Shown here: positions 15,001 to 20,163 of the stretch, one piece after another
Layout: each line of letters starts with the position of its first letter
How positions within the stretch are numbered: position 1 is the first letter of the stretch
DNA from: Chloroflexota bacterium
GTDB lineage: Bacteria > Chloroflexota > Anaerolineae > Anaerolineales > Anaerolineaceae
Reading direction: 5' to 3'
Length of the DNA: 48,136 nucleotides
NCBI GenBank assembly: GCA_016838895.1
Contig: JAEKNU010000029.1
Span: 1 to 48,136 of the forward strand
Made by a program: the position numbers and the translations under genes
The notes under the pieces: generated by a model
Databases searched by the model: none
What the model saw: only the letters and a program-made list of their open reading frames with translations
Told to the model about the DNA's origin: nothing

Positions 15001-16273
15001 GATCTTCCAATGTCATATTGTTAAAGTATTCTCCCAGCAAACCCGAATTTATATCGGCAATTGAAAATTCATAATAATAAATTTCTTCTAACGGGAAATT
15101 ACCTACTCTAACCTGAATACTTTTTTCTTCAGGTTCCCATGAGCTGAGGTCAAATTCATATAACCCATCCGTGTTACTTTCATCAATTAGGATCCAATTT
15201 GTCTCGTCAACCTCTGCACCATCAACAAATACATCCGTACCTATCACATTGATATATACGTTATCACTTATCGGTTGATTACTCTCGTCCAATAATTCGA
15301 TTCCAATCGTTACGGAATCAGATCCATCAGCTAAAGCACCTGTTTTTGAATTTGTAAATTGTGTCTGAATTCCAGAGAGATCTACCTGAATAAAATCTGA
15401 TTCATCAACATATCTTTGAGCAATGGTATCAGATACCATATCCAATTGTATATGAGCATCACCGCCATCCTCAAAATATTCCAATACAAAATCATAGGGT
15501 ACACCTGGTTCAATGGTATATGTACCAGAATAGATGCCCTGCCAATCAGGTGGCCAGGAGTTAATAATTGTTGTGCCATTAATCTGCAGACGCACACCAT
15601 CATCTGAATTGGCTGTAAACGTAAACTCCTCTGCATCTGTTATTTCTGTATTTATAAATTGTCCATACCAGCGAATTGAAAATTTATCTGCAGGTAAACC
15701 ATCCGGAGAACCTCCAAACCAATCATAATTAATTGCTTCTCCTGAATGATGTGAAAATGCTGGAGGAGTTAAATACATGTTGTCAAAATAAACCATCGTA
15801 AATCCAGGTATCTCATCATATAGATACTTTCCAAATTTTCCATCTTCAACCGGTTTGATCTCTTCAATACTGTCCTTCGAAGAAATTTCCTGTGTTATGG
15901 TATGATCCTGATTTATATAAGATTCTGATATTTCATTAAACTCAATCCGTTGGAATTGTGCGTTCCCATTTAAAACATCAGTGCCTGTAACTAAGGTGTT
16001 TGCGTGATTACTAACATCTGGTTTACCTAAATCTACCTGATCTTCCTCAGAAGGCGAAAATTGCTCCTCAACCTTTTCCACCCTTTCCACCGTTTTTTCC
16101 CAGTCTGGTTGACTGATACCTTCATCCTGTGAGACTGCCTTGCCGCTATTCGCGAACACCTGTGTTGTTTGAATTGCCATATTCGATAAAACGATCGACA
16201 GAATCATACAAATACGTATGAAAATATTCCCAAAACGATAGAATTTAGTTGTGGTGGATGATTTTGAATGCAT
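1..16273 (-). CDS. Giant secreted RHS/PA14 surface protein (3' end beyond window)
   Basis: The frame opening at ATG 16273 has no stop down to base 1, giving at least 5424 residues. GGAGAGG precedes the start. Order seen: signal peptide (about 1-41, ending near VFANS); PA14-like domain (about 155-285); second PA14-like domain (about 410-535); Gly-rich blocks (about 745-915, 1618-1785, 1982-2115) alternating with Ig/invasin-like stretches containing 'DGVDST'; CARDB-like domains; an RHS entry segment with 'DPIDSRTGVF' (about 3113); YD repeats (about 3212-4212); six Ig-like units; a Thr/Pro/Asn linker (about 4722-4828); seven more units; then YD repeats resume at the window edge. PA14 domains often bind glycans, and RHS/YD repeats form shells around C-terminal toxins; the toxin or tip here would be off-window. 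Likely surface-anchored or secreted. GC content looks higher in the RHS/Ig half than in the N-terminal half, suggesting a mosaic origin. Confidence 0.93.
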   Translation of the reverse strand, partial: MHSKSSTTTKFYRFGNIFIRICMILSIVLSNMAIQTTQVFANSGKAVSQDEGISQPDWEKTVERVEKVEEQFSPSEEDQVDLGKPDVSNHANTLVTGTDVLNGNAQFQRIEFNEISESYINQDHTITQEISSKDSIEEIKPVEDGKFGKYLYDEIPGFTMVYFDNMYLTPPAFSHHSGEAINYDWFGGSPDGLPADKFSIRWYGQFINTEITDAEEFTFTANSDDGVRLQINGTTIINSWPPDWQGIYSGTYTIEPGVPYDFVLEYFEDGGDAHIQLDMVSDTIAQRYVDESDFIQVDLSGIQTQFTNSKTGALADGSDSVTIGIELLDESNQPISDNVYINVIGTDVFVDGAEVDETNWILIDESNTDGLYEFDLSSWEPEEKSIQVRVGNFPLEEIYYYEFSIADINSGLLGEYFNNMTLEDPSYTTLNNQVIDYDWGNSAPMDGMPADAFSVRWTGYVIPDYTETYTFTTYSDDGMRLWIDGTLLINGWFDQGPTEYSDDIDMIAGEEYEIIVEYYENGGGAVAALKWESPSLTQEVIRRNNLFMPWFDIYNYEIDVSETEVINDGVDSTQISVQLTNYIDLPLSGEDVLVQISGEDNSINGVLLEDEEWVSLTENGTTGQYDGELTSTTAGIKYIRFKIRDLLLDDEYPVRFMEEEIVYPDCVISTIIDGEAESVQLIVEEDTSCKLIPGIYDFDYVNIAGTLYLESDNTYDEATEQYSSNYVEINADYFVVAETGHVSADGLGYISGDGPGAPQDGDDENTPGGGGYGGYGGDGDMAGGDPYYGNMIDPGDSELYAGSGGGGPYGGAGGGIISIVANYLYNDGEISADGKNGSNYSSNFYSGGGSGGSIYIYAVDMELDGLMSANGGDAAEDCSDKICGGGGSGGRILILTDSVYSSLESNIHSIGGIGNVSNQSGASGTVLFDQISSDDGDKFLYVRNNNQNGKFTTIEPDVFNEIDRISTYERGKIQISHTNHLGEEVTCEPWSELFDGDKTGEFYLNCDIETDDNYIYWGRNADVTINSDTVSINEFNVQGNVTIKVPSDGGTYSIGYIDISQDGNLSYLLDPEQDFTMDPDGLNIDEGGSLNIPNNGGQITVEIFDNEFNIDGTLSVNGTTGNDGGNLVLLTDYLYGSGMIQANGDSGENPGNGGTIELAIESTYYFSGQVQAYGGEYGEYAGNPGIIFDQINNNLTVDNNDNSGTYSFPEGTYTFNRIDIGNAVEVVFAGEGTQLTINDGVYGTGTTTPILTVEGSLNDPESFEVNNVIINWIGYADFDYSVDIAKPEIMRNGVDSTTINFDLTDLEGNPLSREDVYIRVSGDGNLIDGVAVDDNTWVNITESATTGTYITELASTVLGTKNIQFKVGNRLFETVYTVDCVEVTYIQILLDGETADPDEANGKTGDIKPIYTGDPTHINFRVVDGEFVLQDTVNGTAAITLDDSGAQYPQSINISNGIGEAYIIWSAIGEQSITVSGEGDLSSITGNETTTAINSLTIADGETYYMDEVRTYLTSDVSSGQNTITVADATGLYPGHRILLLKMTGDDAGENELFTVVSVTGNQIELATSTTFSYLTSSGVTQVLLIPRIENITVQSGGVLTVNDWDGNTGGALYLDLNNITINDGGQIHADAKGYEAEEGPGAGLSYAAGGYGGEGASNIYPATTGKIYGDAFAPLLLGSGGGKFTSSGFVRAGGNGGGIVRINAQTINNDGILSSIGGQGSYNNNGYSAAGGSGGSIWISATNITGIGIIHALGGDSGPGWLVGSYNGFAGGGGRIAIEVINDGFGGSVNAYSGQGYSGAAGTVYWVETNELIIDNNGLGSGVYTTGLISGDYNFDAIELINNGNLTIYGEDSTFDMSGGKLTGDGSVNLVSEGELIANGPLTVSGYSLDVQGKLTGVTDFVISGGETVDLYRNTPVYEGAYTFNNLEIAANATLNLNITDDEDGNYENDFPFEIISTNVSIAETGIIVLDGMGYISTSSIGNGPGGGWGSSESGIYGVGGSHGGRAADSPTGTASAEPYGDELAPVYYGSAGGQGYSYTGGNGGGALHLSISNLLDLDGVISANGINASENAGGGAGGSIWVEAAEVDGNGSLLAAGGVSSASSGGGGGRVSIITDVIDPDIAVNVIGGAGVNESEHGTAYFGPIDFTNSSIIADPPEVAIGGVAASDVLVTLYATNGHVLPYKDIEVTLVSGSTAFLNGDPILLNQTVTLSETDLSGELHFDVSATTYGMREFVVSVDGGELTNHVVIDFTAGDFEPANSTLVSEPQNVPADGVSTAAITATANNIDNLPIIDVDINLSADGDAILTQPTDPTDEYGQTVGYVADATIENVTVSADAWGIPFLNSTVVNFYGTDFVSNLNVPTRVTPGEDISIGINIDNLESYAVEDVLVELTLPDLLTYSSDTSSVTPVINGQVYSWTIAEMAANEDISFTVQCSVSASAIDGDTMELSLVSDSAVTEINPTNNTATKTVNVVLGYSFDSSITPDDTSLYIGGEVLYTIQVKNTDILPDLYTISVTGLDTFDTELSTTELAVTSGASKKATLKVGTDSCISDPLVNFTVLVTSSESGIVQEIPATVTLDSSPQIILDAPENNAISGSQSVLFSWRTDPETTGTLTIYPTDDPAAVQTYTSESGMNHAIQVENLTRNTSYTWQVDVVSACGSNTSVERVLNIGNGIVFSNHNQDIAINRDYDQRINVVVQNTDSIAHTLTSSVINPYEDLIVNFVDSGSVDQTITLEPGETVNLTLAVHAQDAVLHEYTLTANLIADEDTTPIIDNANLNVDVLFEGDYTIEEVVSEFDPLTLARTYEITNHGQTITDLALEAIDPNTGLPASIYLTPSLDHAMLKTGESIRVVAYPIFNEEDAANHIAYAPTLHMAKASSDSVSDIPFELHVKGAGVNTIISGVATCGEGRDIYTVTITECELGFATSDWYCTNRTRISTPFNVPAFLKKEVVSGVSVDMTFSPQHGAKDHDGVIYFNGTQVIEFENLSPEGTYSFDVPTELWNESMAGIVTQNLSLVSHHPNAGHYVVTTGYQVNVDVNNAKTFACAASEVEAEQAIESMYPCSGTATFDPEKDVYEKSVWALGEIKSLIKSINEAPNIPASVSICTQGFCADPIDSRTGVFSFATPDISFPTSAGTLAFQRAYSTGAVEQYSEVGYGWIHNHSERIIFPDSMYGMEDYMIFRDHLGNQHLFKIEEDGTFTPGPGVLATLEAVTDGYTVTASDGHVFTFNSSGMITSLADSQGNAFIYTYDEEGVLQRVSADNGTRYIDFTYNEDIRIEAVTDYTGREVSFEYDEDGNLIRSTDLLDQEWTYEYDENHRMTALNDPTGLETVRTEYDMLGRAFKQYDADGKLLAKIIYHNDGSITIVDADGNSETHSYDSRGIMIDETDQVARDTNTNYDANFRPTTITNEIGSELTMEWSEDGKQLLAEIDPAGNRTEYTYDENGNLTSTTDPSGNTKSYIYDGELLTSTTDIEGKTTTYTYTAEGWLESQTDAYDRTTTYTYDEHGQRLTTTDWLGETTSNVYDELGRQIESVDAQGRVNRNEYNVAGQLLRSIRNYDAARPQNDENMYNLTTTYTYDVYGNQETVTDPLGHVTTYDYDSNGRLVSTIDALDNETTNTYDANGQLITSTDALGHSTTYVYDAAGRRLSTVNALGISSGTTTFDLTNNASTASDSAGNAATYYYNELNQVVRIVDPMGHETTTTYNANGNVETKTDELGRTTTYTYDELNRLVLTTDASGATTQTVYDEDGYRSATIDALGNETTYTYDDMGRVIATTDALGHTTSSVYDEDGKLTSTTDAMGRTTSYTYDEWDRKASMTDGAGRTSTYTYDVLDRVISMTGTIGTSTTTYDALGRTVSRTDVYGHTTTTTYDDLGRVKTTTDYQGNITTNYYDQVGNVISSKLNDDITSYDYDVLNRQIAVTDPLGNTTQTVYDDLGNVSDTINAKGIVTHYIYDSLQRNVAIIQNYMPGEEANADTNVRVDYTYNAVGNRIYVNDANGHVTEFQYDANNQVTRKIDPIGNTWDYVYDLAGNLTSKTDGNGVVTGFVYDDGGNLLTIDYPDGEADVSFTYNNAGQRVTMTDGIGTTTWTYDERSRLVSVNDAYGSELTYTYNEDGQRTGLEYADGKQVAYTYDNDNHLAEVASWDSQDTEYDYDALGQLTSMLRPNGVESSFVYDDLGRLTELDHSNDLTSLANYTYTYDAVGNIIHAEENVMGGGASGPTVLIMVMDTTGEALAEKTVYAYNGETYSNYSKVTDELGQVSITLPEGVYRFRVDVDGTEFWSGETDHCQIGNCGQVTMTIPQAVLVTVTDSNSNVLEGQTVYAYEGETYSSYQGVTDELGQVALRLPQGDYRFRTDLNGTRFWSAEIDGEMCTVPGCTVAEILVTVPLVVTVQNDLGDPMADLTVYAYDGETYSNISAVSDENGQVELTLPEGEYHFRANYNNVEFWSAAENHCAIPGCSEAAITVSLPVTVTVLDTAGNLISDVNVYAFDGTTYQNFSKKSDANGEVVFTLPGGDYRFRADYNSTQFWSGTENTCAIPGCTTDAVTVTQPVTVTVLDTNGLPQENLNVYAYTGSTYTSYSKQTNSDGEAVFTLPQADYRFRADLNGIQFWSSASNDCSLPECSASQVTVTIPLQVVVHDGLGDGIEAVNVYAFTGTTYSGISKTTDADGLATFTLPQGDYRFRADVDGEQIFSDEGNHCEVPGCELVSIAVGIEPTPTATAAPTQTFTNTPTPLTTPTETYTPTPLVADTNTPTAIIETTVVPEDTNTPLPADTNTPEPLDTNTPEPEHTATPTVENTEVGMYIHFGRFLAKLRLAPLADDTGVSVTVLDTDGTAQSGLTVYAFDGTIYSGQSAVTNESGLAAFTLAQGNYRFRADLNGTQFWSGTENTCSTPACTSDDITVTKPITVTVLDSDSSAQSGLNVYAFNGTTYAGYSKVTSESGEAVFTLPQGEYRFRADLNGTQFWSAAENNCALPGCEASSVTVSKPLTVTVRNSDGTVQSGLNVYAFDGTTYKNFSKVTNESGEAVFTLPEGDYRFRADLNGTQFWSSAANDCTLPGCEALDVSVTVPLTVSVVDSAGIAQTGIAVYAFNGDTYMNFSKTTNEVGQAVFTMPEGDYRFRADAGGTHYWSSESNDCTLPGCTTVTVSTSKPVSVTVVDSDGTPQVGLSVYAFDGTTYSVYSKVTDENGAASFYLPMGDYRFRADSGGTQYWSSEENACTIPGCESVIISVTLPVTISVVDTDGTVQEGISVYAFDDETYSNYSKVTDENGVAVFNLPVGDYRFRADLNGTQFWSAEENSCALPGCITDSVTVTKPVTVTVAGEEGNPYVEVTVYAFDGETYAGYSAVTDAGGQVVFTLPQGDYHFRADYDGVQFWSNNENSCTIPGCEEDAVTLPGGTGEQEVSIDYTYDALNRLI
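40..3590 (-). repeat. Thirteen ~246-bp repeats encoding Ig-like units with paired cysteines
   Basis: Within the giant RHS gene, units of about 82 codons recur thirteen times. Each has a 'TVYAF/YDGETY' strand, a 'TDENGQ..FTLP.GDYRFRAD' strand, a 'QFWS' segment and a terminal pair such as CTIPGC or CALPGC (C-x4-C). Six units (about 2110-3590) lie before and seven (about 40-1785) after a Thr/Pro-rich linker. The fold resembles carboxypeptidase-regulatory or prealbumin-like beta-sandwiches used as stalks on surface proteins. Inference: the cysteine pair forms a disulfide in each unit, stiffening an extracellular stalk. Diverged copies indicate old tandem duplication; the units after the linker are the most alike. 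Confidence 0.85.
1790..2110 (-). other. Thr/Pro/Asn-rich low-complexity linker inside RHS protein
   Basis: The giant protein here reads as repeated TPTP, DTNTP and TNTPEP stretches (about residues 4722-4828), ending in a short non-repetitive segment with 'MYIHFGRFLAKLRLAP' before the Ig-like units resume. Linkers of this composition are common in exported proteins of Anaerolineae and probably act as flexible, possibly glycosylated spacers. It divides the thirteen Ig-like units six to seven. Confidence 0.7.
3640..6640 (-). repeat. RHS/YD-repeat array in the giant gene
   Basis: About a thousand codons of YD repeats: successive units of roughly 20 residues with the pattern 'YDxxGxxxxxTDxxGxxTTYTYDxx'. 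At DNA level this appears as dozens of degenerate 'tcatcataggtata' blocks on the plus strand. YD repeats build the beta-cage of RHS and teneurin proteins. The array starts after an RHS entry segment with 'RTGVFSF' and stops where the Ig-like units begin; it resumes at the left window edge with 'YTYDALNRL'. Confidence 0.9.
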
Positions 16274-16618
16274 AAATGCCTCTCCAATGATTATGGCTAC
16301 TGCCATAGAAGTCATGGTTTATATTATTTTATTTTCAATCAATATGAGGTGATTCTAGGCACAAATAATGGGAAAAGAACTTGTTAAAAATACCGCCCTA
16401 CATTTAAAAAAGTAAAAGGTAAACTAATTACTACTAATAAAAAACATCAATTAATTTATAACCGTGTCAAAAAAGTTATATGTAACGAAACTGGGGGATT
16501 CAAAAGGAAAGTTGTGAGTTTTGTAACATAAAAATACCAGCTAGCCCCCAGTGGGTAATATATATTATAAGATAAATTTAACTTCTGTAAATGGAATAGA
16601 TGTTCTGAATATAAACAT
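16274..16618. other. AT-rich intergenic region upstream of the giant RHS gene
   Basis: No gene is seen. It holds the leader of the giant RHS gene, with a small hairpin (TATGGC-AGTA-GCCATA read on the minus strand, 16292-16307) just before the Shine-Dalgarno. Further upstream, CTGGGGG near 16488 and CCCCCAG near 16543 form a widely spaced inverted repeat. No promoter could be assigned with confidence. Confidence 0.5.
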
Positions 16619-16930
16619 TTAGCAAAAATTCTCAGATAATTCTTCCCAATGCGGTTCCATTGCTGAAAATTCTTCCACATACCGATAAACCGAGTCAAAA
16701 AAAACATCCCCATTCTTCAAATCCTTGGCAATCTTGGAAATCGCCACCACCCGGCGCACTTCATTTCGTATGCCAATCTGGACCAATAAATCAACCGCAT
16801 CCGAGATCATCTGATTGGCCTCATGGGGTCGCACGCCGGCATCGGCGCCCATCACGGTAGCCAGCCACACTTCCCCAACCAACAGACTATCCGTGGACAT
16901 ATGCATGGCATCGTCTACCCGATCCGCTAG
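16619..16930 (-). pseudogene. Truncated, internally deleted copy of the VirB11/TadA-like ATPase 3' end
   Basis: This stretch repeats the 3' end of the intact ATPase gene (18868-20145), roughly 90 percent identical by eye. The translated remnant joins 'VDDAMHMSTDSLLVGEVW' directly to 'LATVMGADAGVRPHEANQ'. Compared with the intact protein, about 34 residues (near 315-348) are missing in frame, including the His-box region TGHSGACTFHAD. Walker A and the N-terminal domain are absent too. The copy therefore cannot be an active ATPase. With the intact gene it brackets the AbiE toxin-antitoxin genes and a 103-codon ORF, so it is best read as debris of a duplication or of a second related element. 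Confidence 0.8.
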
Positions 16931-17198
16931 GAATGTAGAAATCAATGTCGCCAATTACCAGCACCGATAACCCGGGTAAAAACAACCAGCCATCCACCAT
17001 CCCGCACACGCCGGCAGCTATGGGTAGAAAACGAAACTTGACAGGTTTGATGTTCAACCCAGATGCCAACTGTTTGTCCTCTGGTGATTTCGCCAGTGTA
17101 GACAACGTTTGGGCTGAATCTACCGCATGAACTGCAGCTAACCTGCCGGTTTTGATTTGCACGGATACCAAAGTAAAAGGAATAACATGGTCATACAT
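16887..17198 (-). CDS. Small hypothetical protein, probably 3'-truncated
   Basis: A 103-codon ORF with a good ribosome site (CGGAGG four bases before the ATG). The first 80 or so residues contain one hydrophobic stretch ('LPIAAGVCGMVDGWLFLPGL') that could span a membrane. The last 15-20 residues run out of frame through the VirB11 remnant, so the original C-terminus has probably been replaced by a junction near 16930. I do not recognise the family. It may be what is left of another gene of the transfer operon; equally it may not be expressed. Confidence 0.4.
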   Translation of the reverse strand: MYDHVIPFTLVSVQIKTGRLAAVHAVDSAQTLSTLAKSPEDKQLASGLNIKPVKFRFLPIAAGVCGMVDGWLFLPGLSVLVIGDIDFYIPSGSGRRCHAYVHG

Positions 17199-17348
17199 CC
17201 TCCGGGGTGTTTAAATAGAAAAGCCGGACATTTGTGCTGATCCAGAAGGTGGTATTAGGTTAACAATGGGAAGAACGGGTAATTCAGTCAAATTGAGTAT
17301 AACCAGGAGAGATTATCTGTCCCAGAAAGGACTACAAACCATGAAAAG

Positions 17349-18185
17349 TCAATTACTATAATTTGTAAGTTCAACCAATGATTGGATTACATCTTGAAAG
17401 TCAATCCCATTAGCATAGTAATTATCTTTACAATATCTATCCCAACGTTGATTCATGGTTGCATCTGACAAAATAGACAAAAAGATTTTTTCCTTGTTCT
17501 GTATTGCCATACTCGAGTTTCTTTTTTCTGATGTAGCAAGCAATGCATTCACGAATGTTTTCTTATGGATGGTATTTTGCTGCGTTTTCATCACAATGTA
17601 CACATCATAAAAATCTCTTGGTCGCGTATTGAGCACACTTCTTCGCAAAATAGTCTCAACTTTTTCTGCTAGGATTGTTTCAATGTTATATGCCCAAATT
17701 TCGATTTTCTTCTCTTCAAAATTTGATTGAAAAGCATATCGGATTGCATTTGGGGTAATAATATCACCAGTAGTAATATCAATTTTCAACGGAGTGTTGA
17801 TTGATTCATATTTAGCGATAAGTGCAACCCGATAACCTCCATACTCGTCATCTTCTCGGATGCGTACAATGTGATCAAAAACCAGTGTCACAGTATCATC
17901 CAGTTGAATTGCACAAATATCCGACATTGCTTTTCGGATCGCATCCTCCGTGAGGGGGTATCCTCGCAAAGTCGTATCCATGTCCATGGTTGTTCTGCTA
18001 TTAATGCCAACAATGGAAGCGATGAGCATCCCCCCTTTGAGAATAACCATATCTTTATACATGGATAGTGAGATTCGTTCCAATAACCTCTCAAGCATGA
18101 AGTTTTGCAAAACAGCTTGCGCGGGGATATGATTTTTCAGAGCCAGATTTTTTATTCTGGCTTTTAGCTGCATGGCTTTACTCAT
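17349..18185 (-). CDS. abiEii: AbiEii-type nucleotidyltransferase toxin
   Basis: A 278-residue protein of the AbiEii/AbiGii (DUF1814) nucleotidyltransferase family, the toxin of type IV toxin-antitoxin systems that arrest growth on phage infection. Visible: 'LKGGMLIA' (50-56), followed by the DxD pair 'MDMD' (67-70) typical of the catalytic metal site; 'EIWAYNIETILAEKVETILRR', containing the conserved lysine region; and the motif 'RPRDFYDVYIV'. Its ATG overlaps the stop of the antitoxin gene by four bases (ATGA), so the pair is translationally coupled. The AT-rich sequence differs from the flanking transfer genes, consistent with separate acquisition as a defence cargo. The family assignment is firm; the molecular target is not visible. 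Confidence 0.88.
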   Translation of the reverse strand: MSKAMQLKARIKNLALKNHIPAQAVLQNFMLERLLERISLSMYKDMVILKGGMLIASIVGINSRTTMDMDTTLRGYPLTEDAIRKAMSDICAIQLDDTVTLVFDHIVRIREDDEYGGYRVALIAKYESINTPLKIDITTGDIITPNAIRYAFQSNFEEKKIEIWAYNIETILAEKVETILRRSVLNTRPRDFYDVYIVMKTQQNTIHKKTFVNALLATSEKRNSSMAIQNKEKIFLSILSDATMNQRWDRYCKDNYYANGIDFQDVIQSLVELTNYSN

Positions 18186-18793
18186 AAAAGGACCTCGATA
18201 TATTCGCGGACTACTTTTTGTATTCGGAATTGCTTAGCGTAATCAAATAGTAAATCAAGGTTTTTTTCTTTATTGCCCACATATCTTTTCATGGCGTCGT
18301 TGATCAATTGACCATCAATTTGATTCCTGCTCCGCAATATATCACAAATCGTCCTTTCAAGATTCGTTGCCTTGATAGTATTTCCATGTGGAGATTTCAT
18401 TAAAATGATCCCTACATTAAATAGCTTGCGATTCACATAGAATATTTTGTGCCCACTATTATTCAATGATATTGAATGATACCCAACAGGTACAGAAATC
18501 GAAAAGAACATAGGTGACCGGTCTGTCAAATCATGAAAAAAAAGGGCAGTCTCATGTGAATAAACAGATGCCTTGTACTTGGATTGAAAACTGAGTAGTT
18601 CATCTTCAATTGCAGCAACTTCTTTATAAACGCCTCTCGAAACTTGCTCTATTTCGCCTTTTTTTTCCAAGATAGAAAGATAAGTCCGTGGAATGTTTTC
18701 CCTAGCCAAATCAGAGGTTACAAGCGTTCCCCCCTGGTTTTTCAAGATTTTTCGTATTTTTCCTATTGGAGATAATTTATTTTTTACAATCAT
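18182..18793 (-). CDS. abiEi: AbiEi-type antitoxin / autoregulator
   Basis: A protein of about 203 residues matching AbiEi antitoxins: an N-terminal winged helix ('GGTLVTSDLARENIPRTYL', then 'GEIEQVSRGVYKE') and a C-terminal domain with 'ASVYSHETALFFHDLTDR' and 'TNLERTICDILR'. AbiEi proteins repress their own operon and counter the AbiEii toxin. Two ATGs are possible, at 18799 and 18793. The promoter elements place the transcript start on the second ATG, so I choose 18793 (MIVKNKLS) as a leaderless start. No Shine-Dalgarno is seen before either ATG. A perfect inverted repeat covers promoter and start. Confidence 0.87.
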   Translation of the reverse strand: MIVKNKLSPIGKIRKILKNQGGTLVTSDLARENIPRTYLSILEKKGEIEQVSRGVYKEVAAIEDELLSFQSKYKASVYSHETALFFHDLTDRSPMFFSISVPVGYHSISLNNSGHKIFYVNRKLFNVGIILMKSPHGNTIKATNLERTICDILRSRNQIDGQLINDAMKRYVGNKEKNLDLLFDYAKQFRIQKVVREYIEVLL

Positions 18794-18828
18794 ACTCATA
18801 TTGTATACAATGTGAGTATGATTGTAAA
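18783..18828 (-). promoter_or_regulatory. abiE operator: 16-bp inverted repeat over promoter and start codon
   Basis: Perfect 16-base arms at 18783-18798 and 18813-18828 (TTTACAATCATACTCA and its complement) flank a 14-base spacer that holds a second, 12-base palindrome, ATTGTATACAAT (18800-18811). Read toward the antitoxin gene, the promoter is -35 TTTACA (18828-18823), a 17-base spacer, and -10 TACAAT (18805-18800). The expected transcript start, seven bases on, is 18793, the A of an ATG. A bound repressor would cover -35, -10 and the start codon, as expected of AbiEi autoregulation. Confidence 0.8.
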
Positions 18829-18867
18829 GTTTTTTTCATAACTTATGGATATCAAAAAGTAGTAGAG

Positions 18868-20145
18868 CTATACAGCTGATTTTTCCCACTGAGGTTCTAT
18901 AGCTGACAATTTCTCCACATACTGATAAACCGTCTCAAAAAAAACATCTCCATTCTTCAAATCCTTGGCAATCTTGGAAATCGCCACCACCCGCCGCACT
19001 TCATTTCGTATGCCAATCTGGACCAATAAATCCAGCGCATCCGAGATCATCTGATTGGCCTCATGCGGTCGCACACTGGCGTCCGCACCCATCACGGTTG
19101 CCAGCCGGCGAACAGCCTCCCGTGGACTATCCGCATGGAAAGTACATGCCCCACTATGGCCCGTCATTAAGGCTCGGAATAAACTCATCGCTGCGATGCC
19201 ATCCCGTACCTCACCAATCACCAGGTAATCCGGGGACATACGCATGGCATCATCCACCCCATCTGCCAGGGTATAGGGTTTCACATCCGTACCCACTGCC
19301 TGTGGACGCGCTTCCACGGTCTGTACCGTCGGGCGGTCTACCCAGATTTCCTCCGGATCTTCGATTTTCACTATCCGCCAGGTTTGAGGCAAGAAGTTAC
19401 ATAAGGCACTTAGCAAAGTGGTCTTGCCGGTACGCGTTCCACCGGAGATGAGGATACGCTGCCCATCTTGCATAGCCTGACGTAGATAGTCCATCATCTC
19501 GGTATTCAGCAAACCACGTTCCAAAAGCCACTCCGCCGTTACCGGTTTTTGCTCATACAAACGAATATTAATGGATGGATTGCGCCCTGGCGGAACAATC
19601 ACCGGATGCAGCGCCTTAATGCGTCCTCCCCCAGGGTTGTGAGGTGTGGCCGGCAGCTTGGCGTTGATACTGGGGTTGGTTTCATTTAATGTCTTATTCT
19701 GCGGTCCAATCAGGCGATCCAGAACCCGCCAGATTTCGCCGGCTTCCGGATGGAGATCAATGGTCTCCCAACGCACAGAACCTTTTTTCATGATCTGTAC
19801 CAATCCACTGGAATAAATGGTGATCTCCGAGATATCCGTACGCGCCGGCGGAAGCAGAGTATCCAAAAAGCCCAATCCCAAAATACGCCGGGTGAGATCT
19901 TCGGAAAGAATGGCTTCTTGTTGCGCGCCAGGCCTGCAGTTGTGTTTACGCAATGCTGTAGCAATATGTGTCTCCACCCGCTCCCGTATGCGCCGGCGCT
20001 GCTCCTCCGTTGGACTCTGCAACACAGCCGGTTGGAATTCCTGGTTTACCTGGTCGATGACTTCATTAAACACTGCCGTGCGGGTGTCCAAGTCTAAAGC
20101 CATGTCGTTTGTCGGTGTGTCATACAGTCCTAGCATGCCTGGCAT
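18868..20145 (-). CDS. VirB11/TadA(CpaF)-family secretion ATPase
   Basis: A 425-residue hexameric secretion ATPase. N-terminal domain about 1-220; Walker A 'GGTRTGKTT' (235-243); Asp box 'IVKIEDPEEIW' (258-268); Walker B 'DYLVIGEVR' (306-314); His box 'TGHSGACTFHAD' (328-339). AGGAGA lies six bases before the ATG. It follows a TadZ/CpaE-like gene with a short gap, the order of cpaB-cpaE-cpaF in Tad loci, and the same operon carries a VirB4-like ATPase. It would power pilus assembly or substrate transfer at the inner face of the membrane. No tadB or tadC follows: downstream come the AbiE genes and a broken second copy of this gene's 3' end. The family is certain; whether it belongs to the Tad or VirB11 branch needs a tree. 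Confidence 0.9.
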   Translation of the reverse strand: MPGMLGLYDTPTNDMALDLDTRTAVFNEVIDQVNQEFQPAVLQSPTEEQRRRIRERVETHIATALRKHNCRPGAQQEAILSEDLTRRILGLGFLDTLLPPARTDISEITIYSSGLVQIMKKGSVRWETIDLHPEAGEIWRVLDRLIGPQNKTLNETNPSINAKLPATPHNPGGGRIKALHPVIVPPGRNPSINIRLYEQKPVTAEWLLERGLLNTEMMDYLRQAMQDGQRILISGGTRTGKTTLLSALCNFLPQTWRIVKIEDPEEIWVDRPTVQTVEARPQAVGTDVKPYTLADGVDDAMRMSPDYLVIGEVRDGIAAMSLFRALMTGHSGACTFHADSPREAVRRLATVMGADASVRPHEANQMISDALDLLVQIGIRNEVRRVVAISKIAKDLKNGDVFFETVYQYVEKLSAIEPQWEKSAV

Positions 20146-20163
20146 CTTGGGTCTCCTGTTAAT

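Noticed and set aside
16274..16320. Cyclic di-GMP or other riboswitch before the giant RHS gene
   Set aside because: Only a small hairpin is present; the conserved core of known riboswitch classes is not seen.
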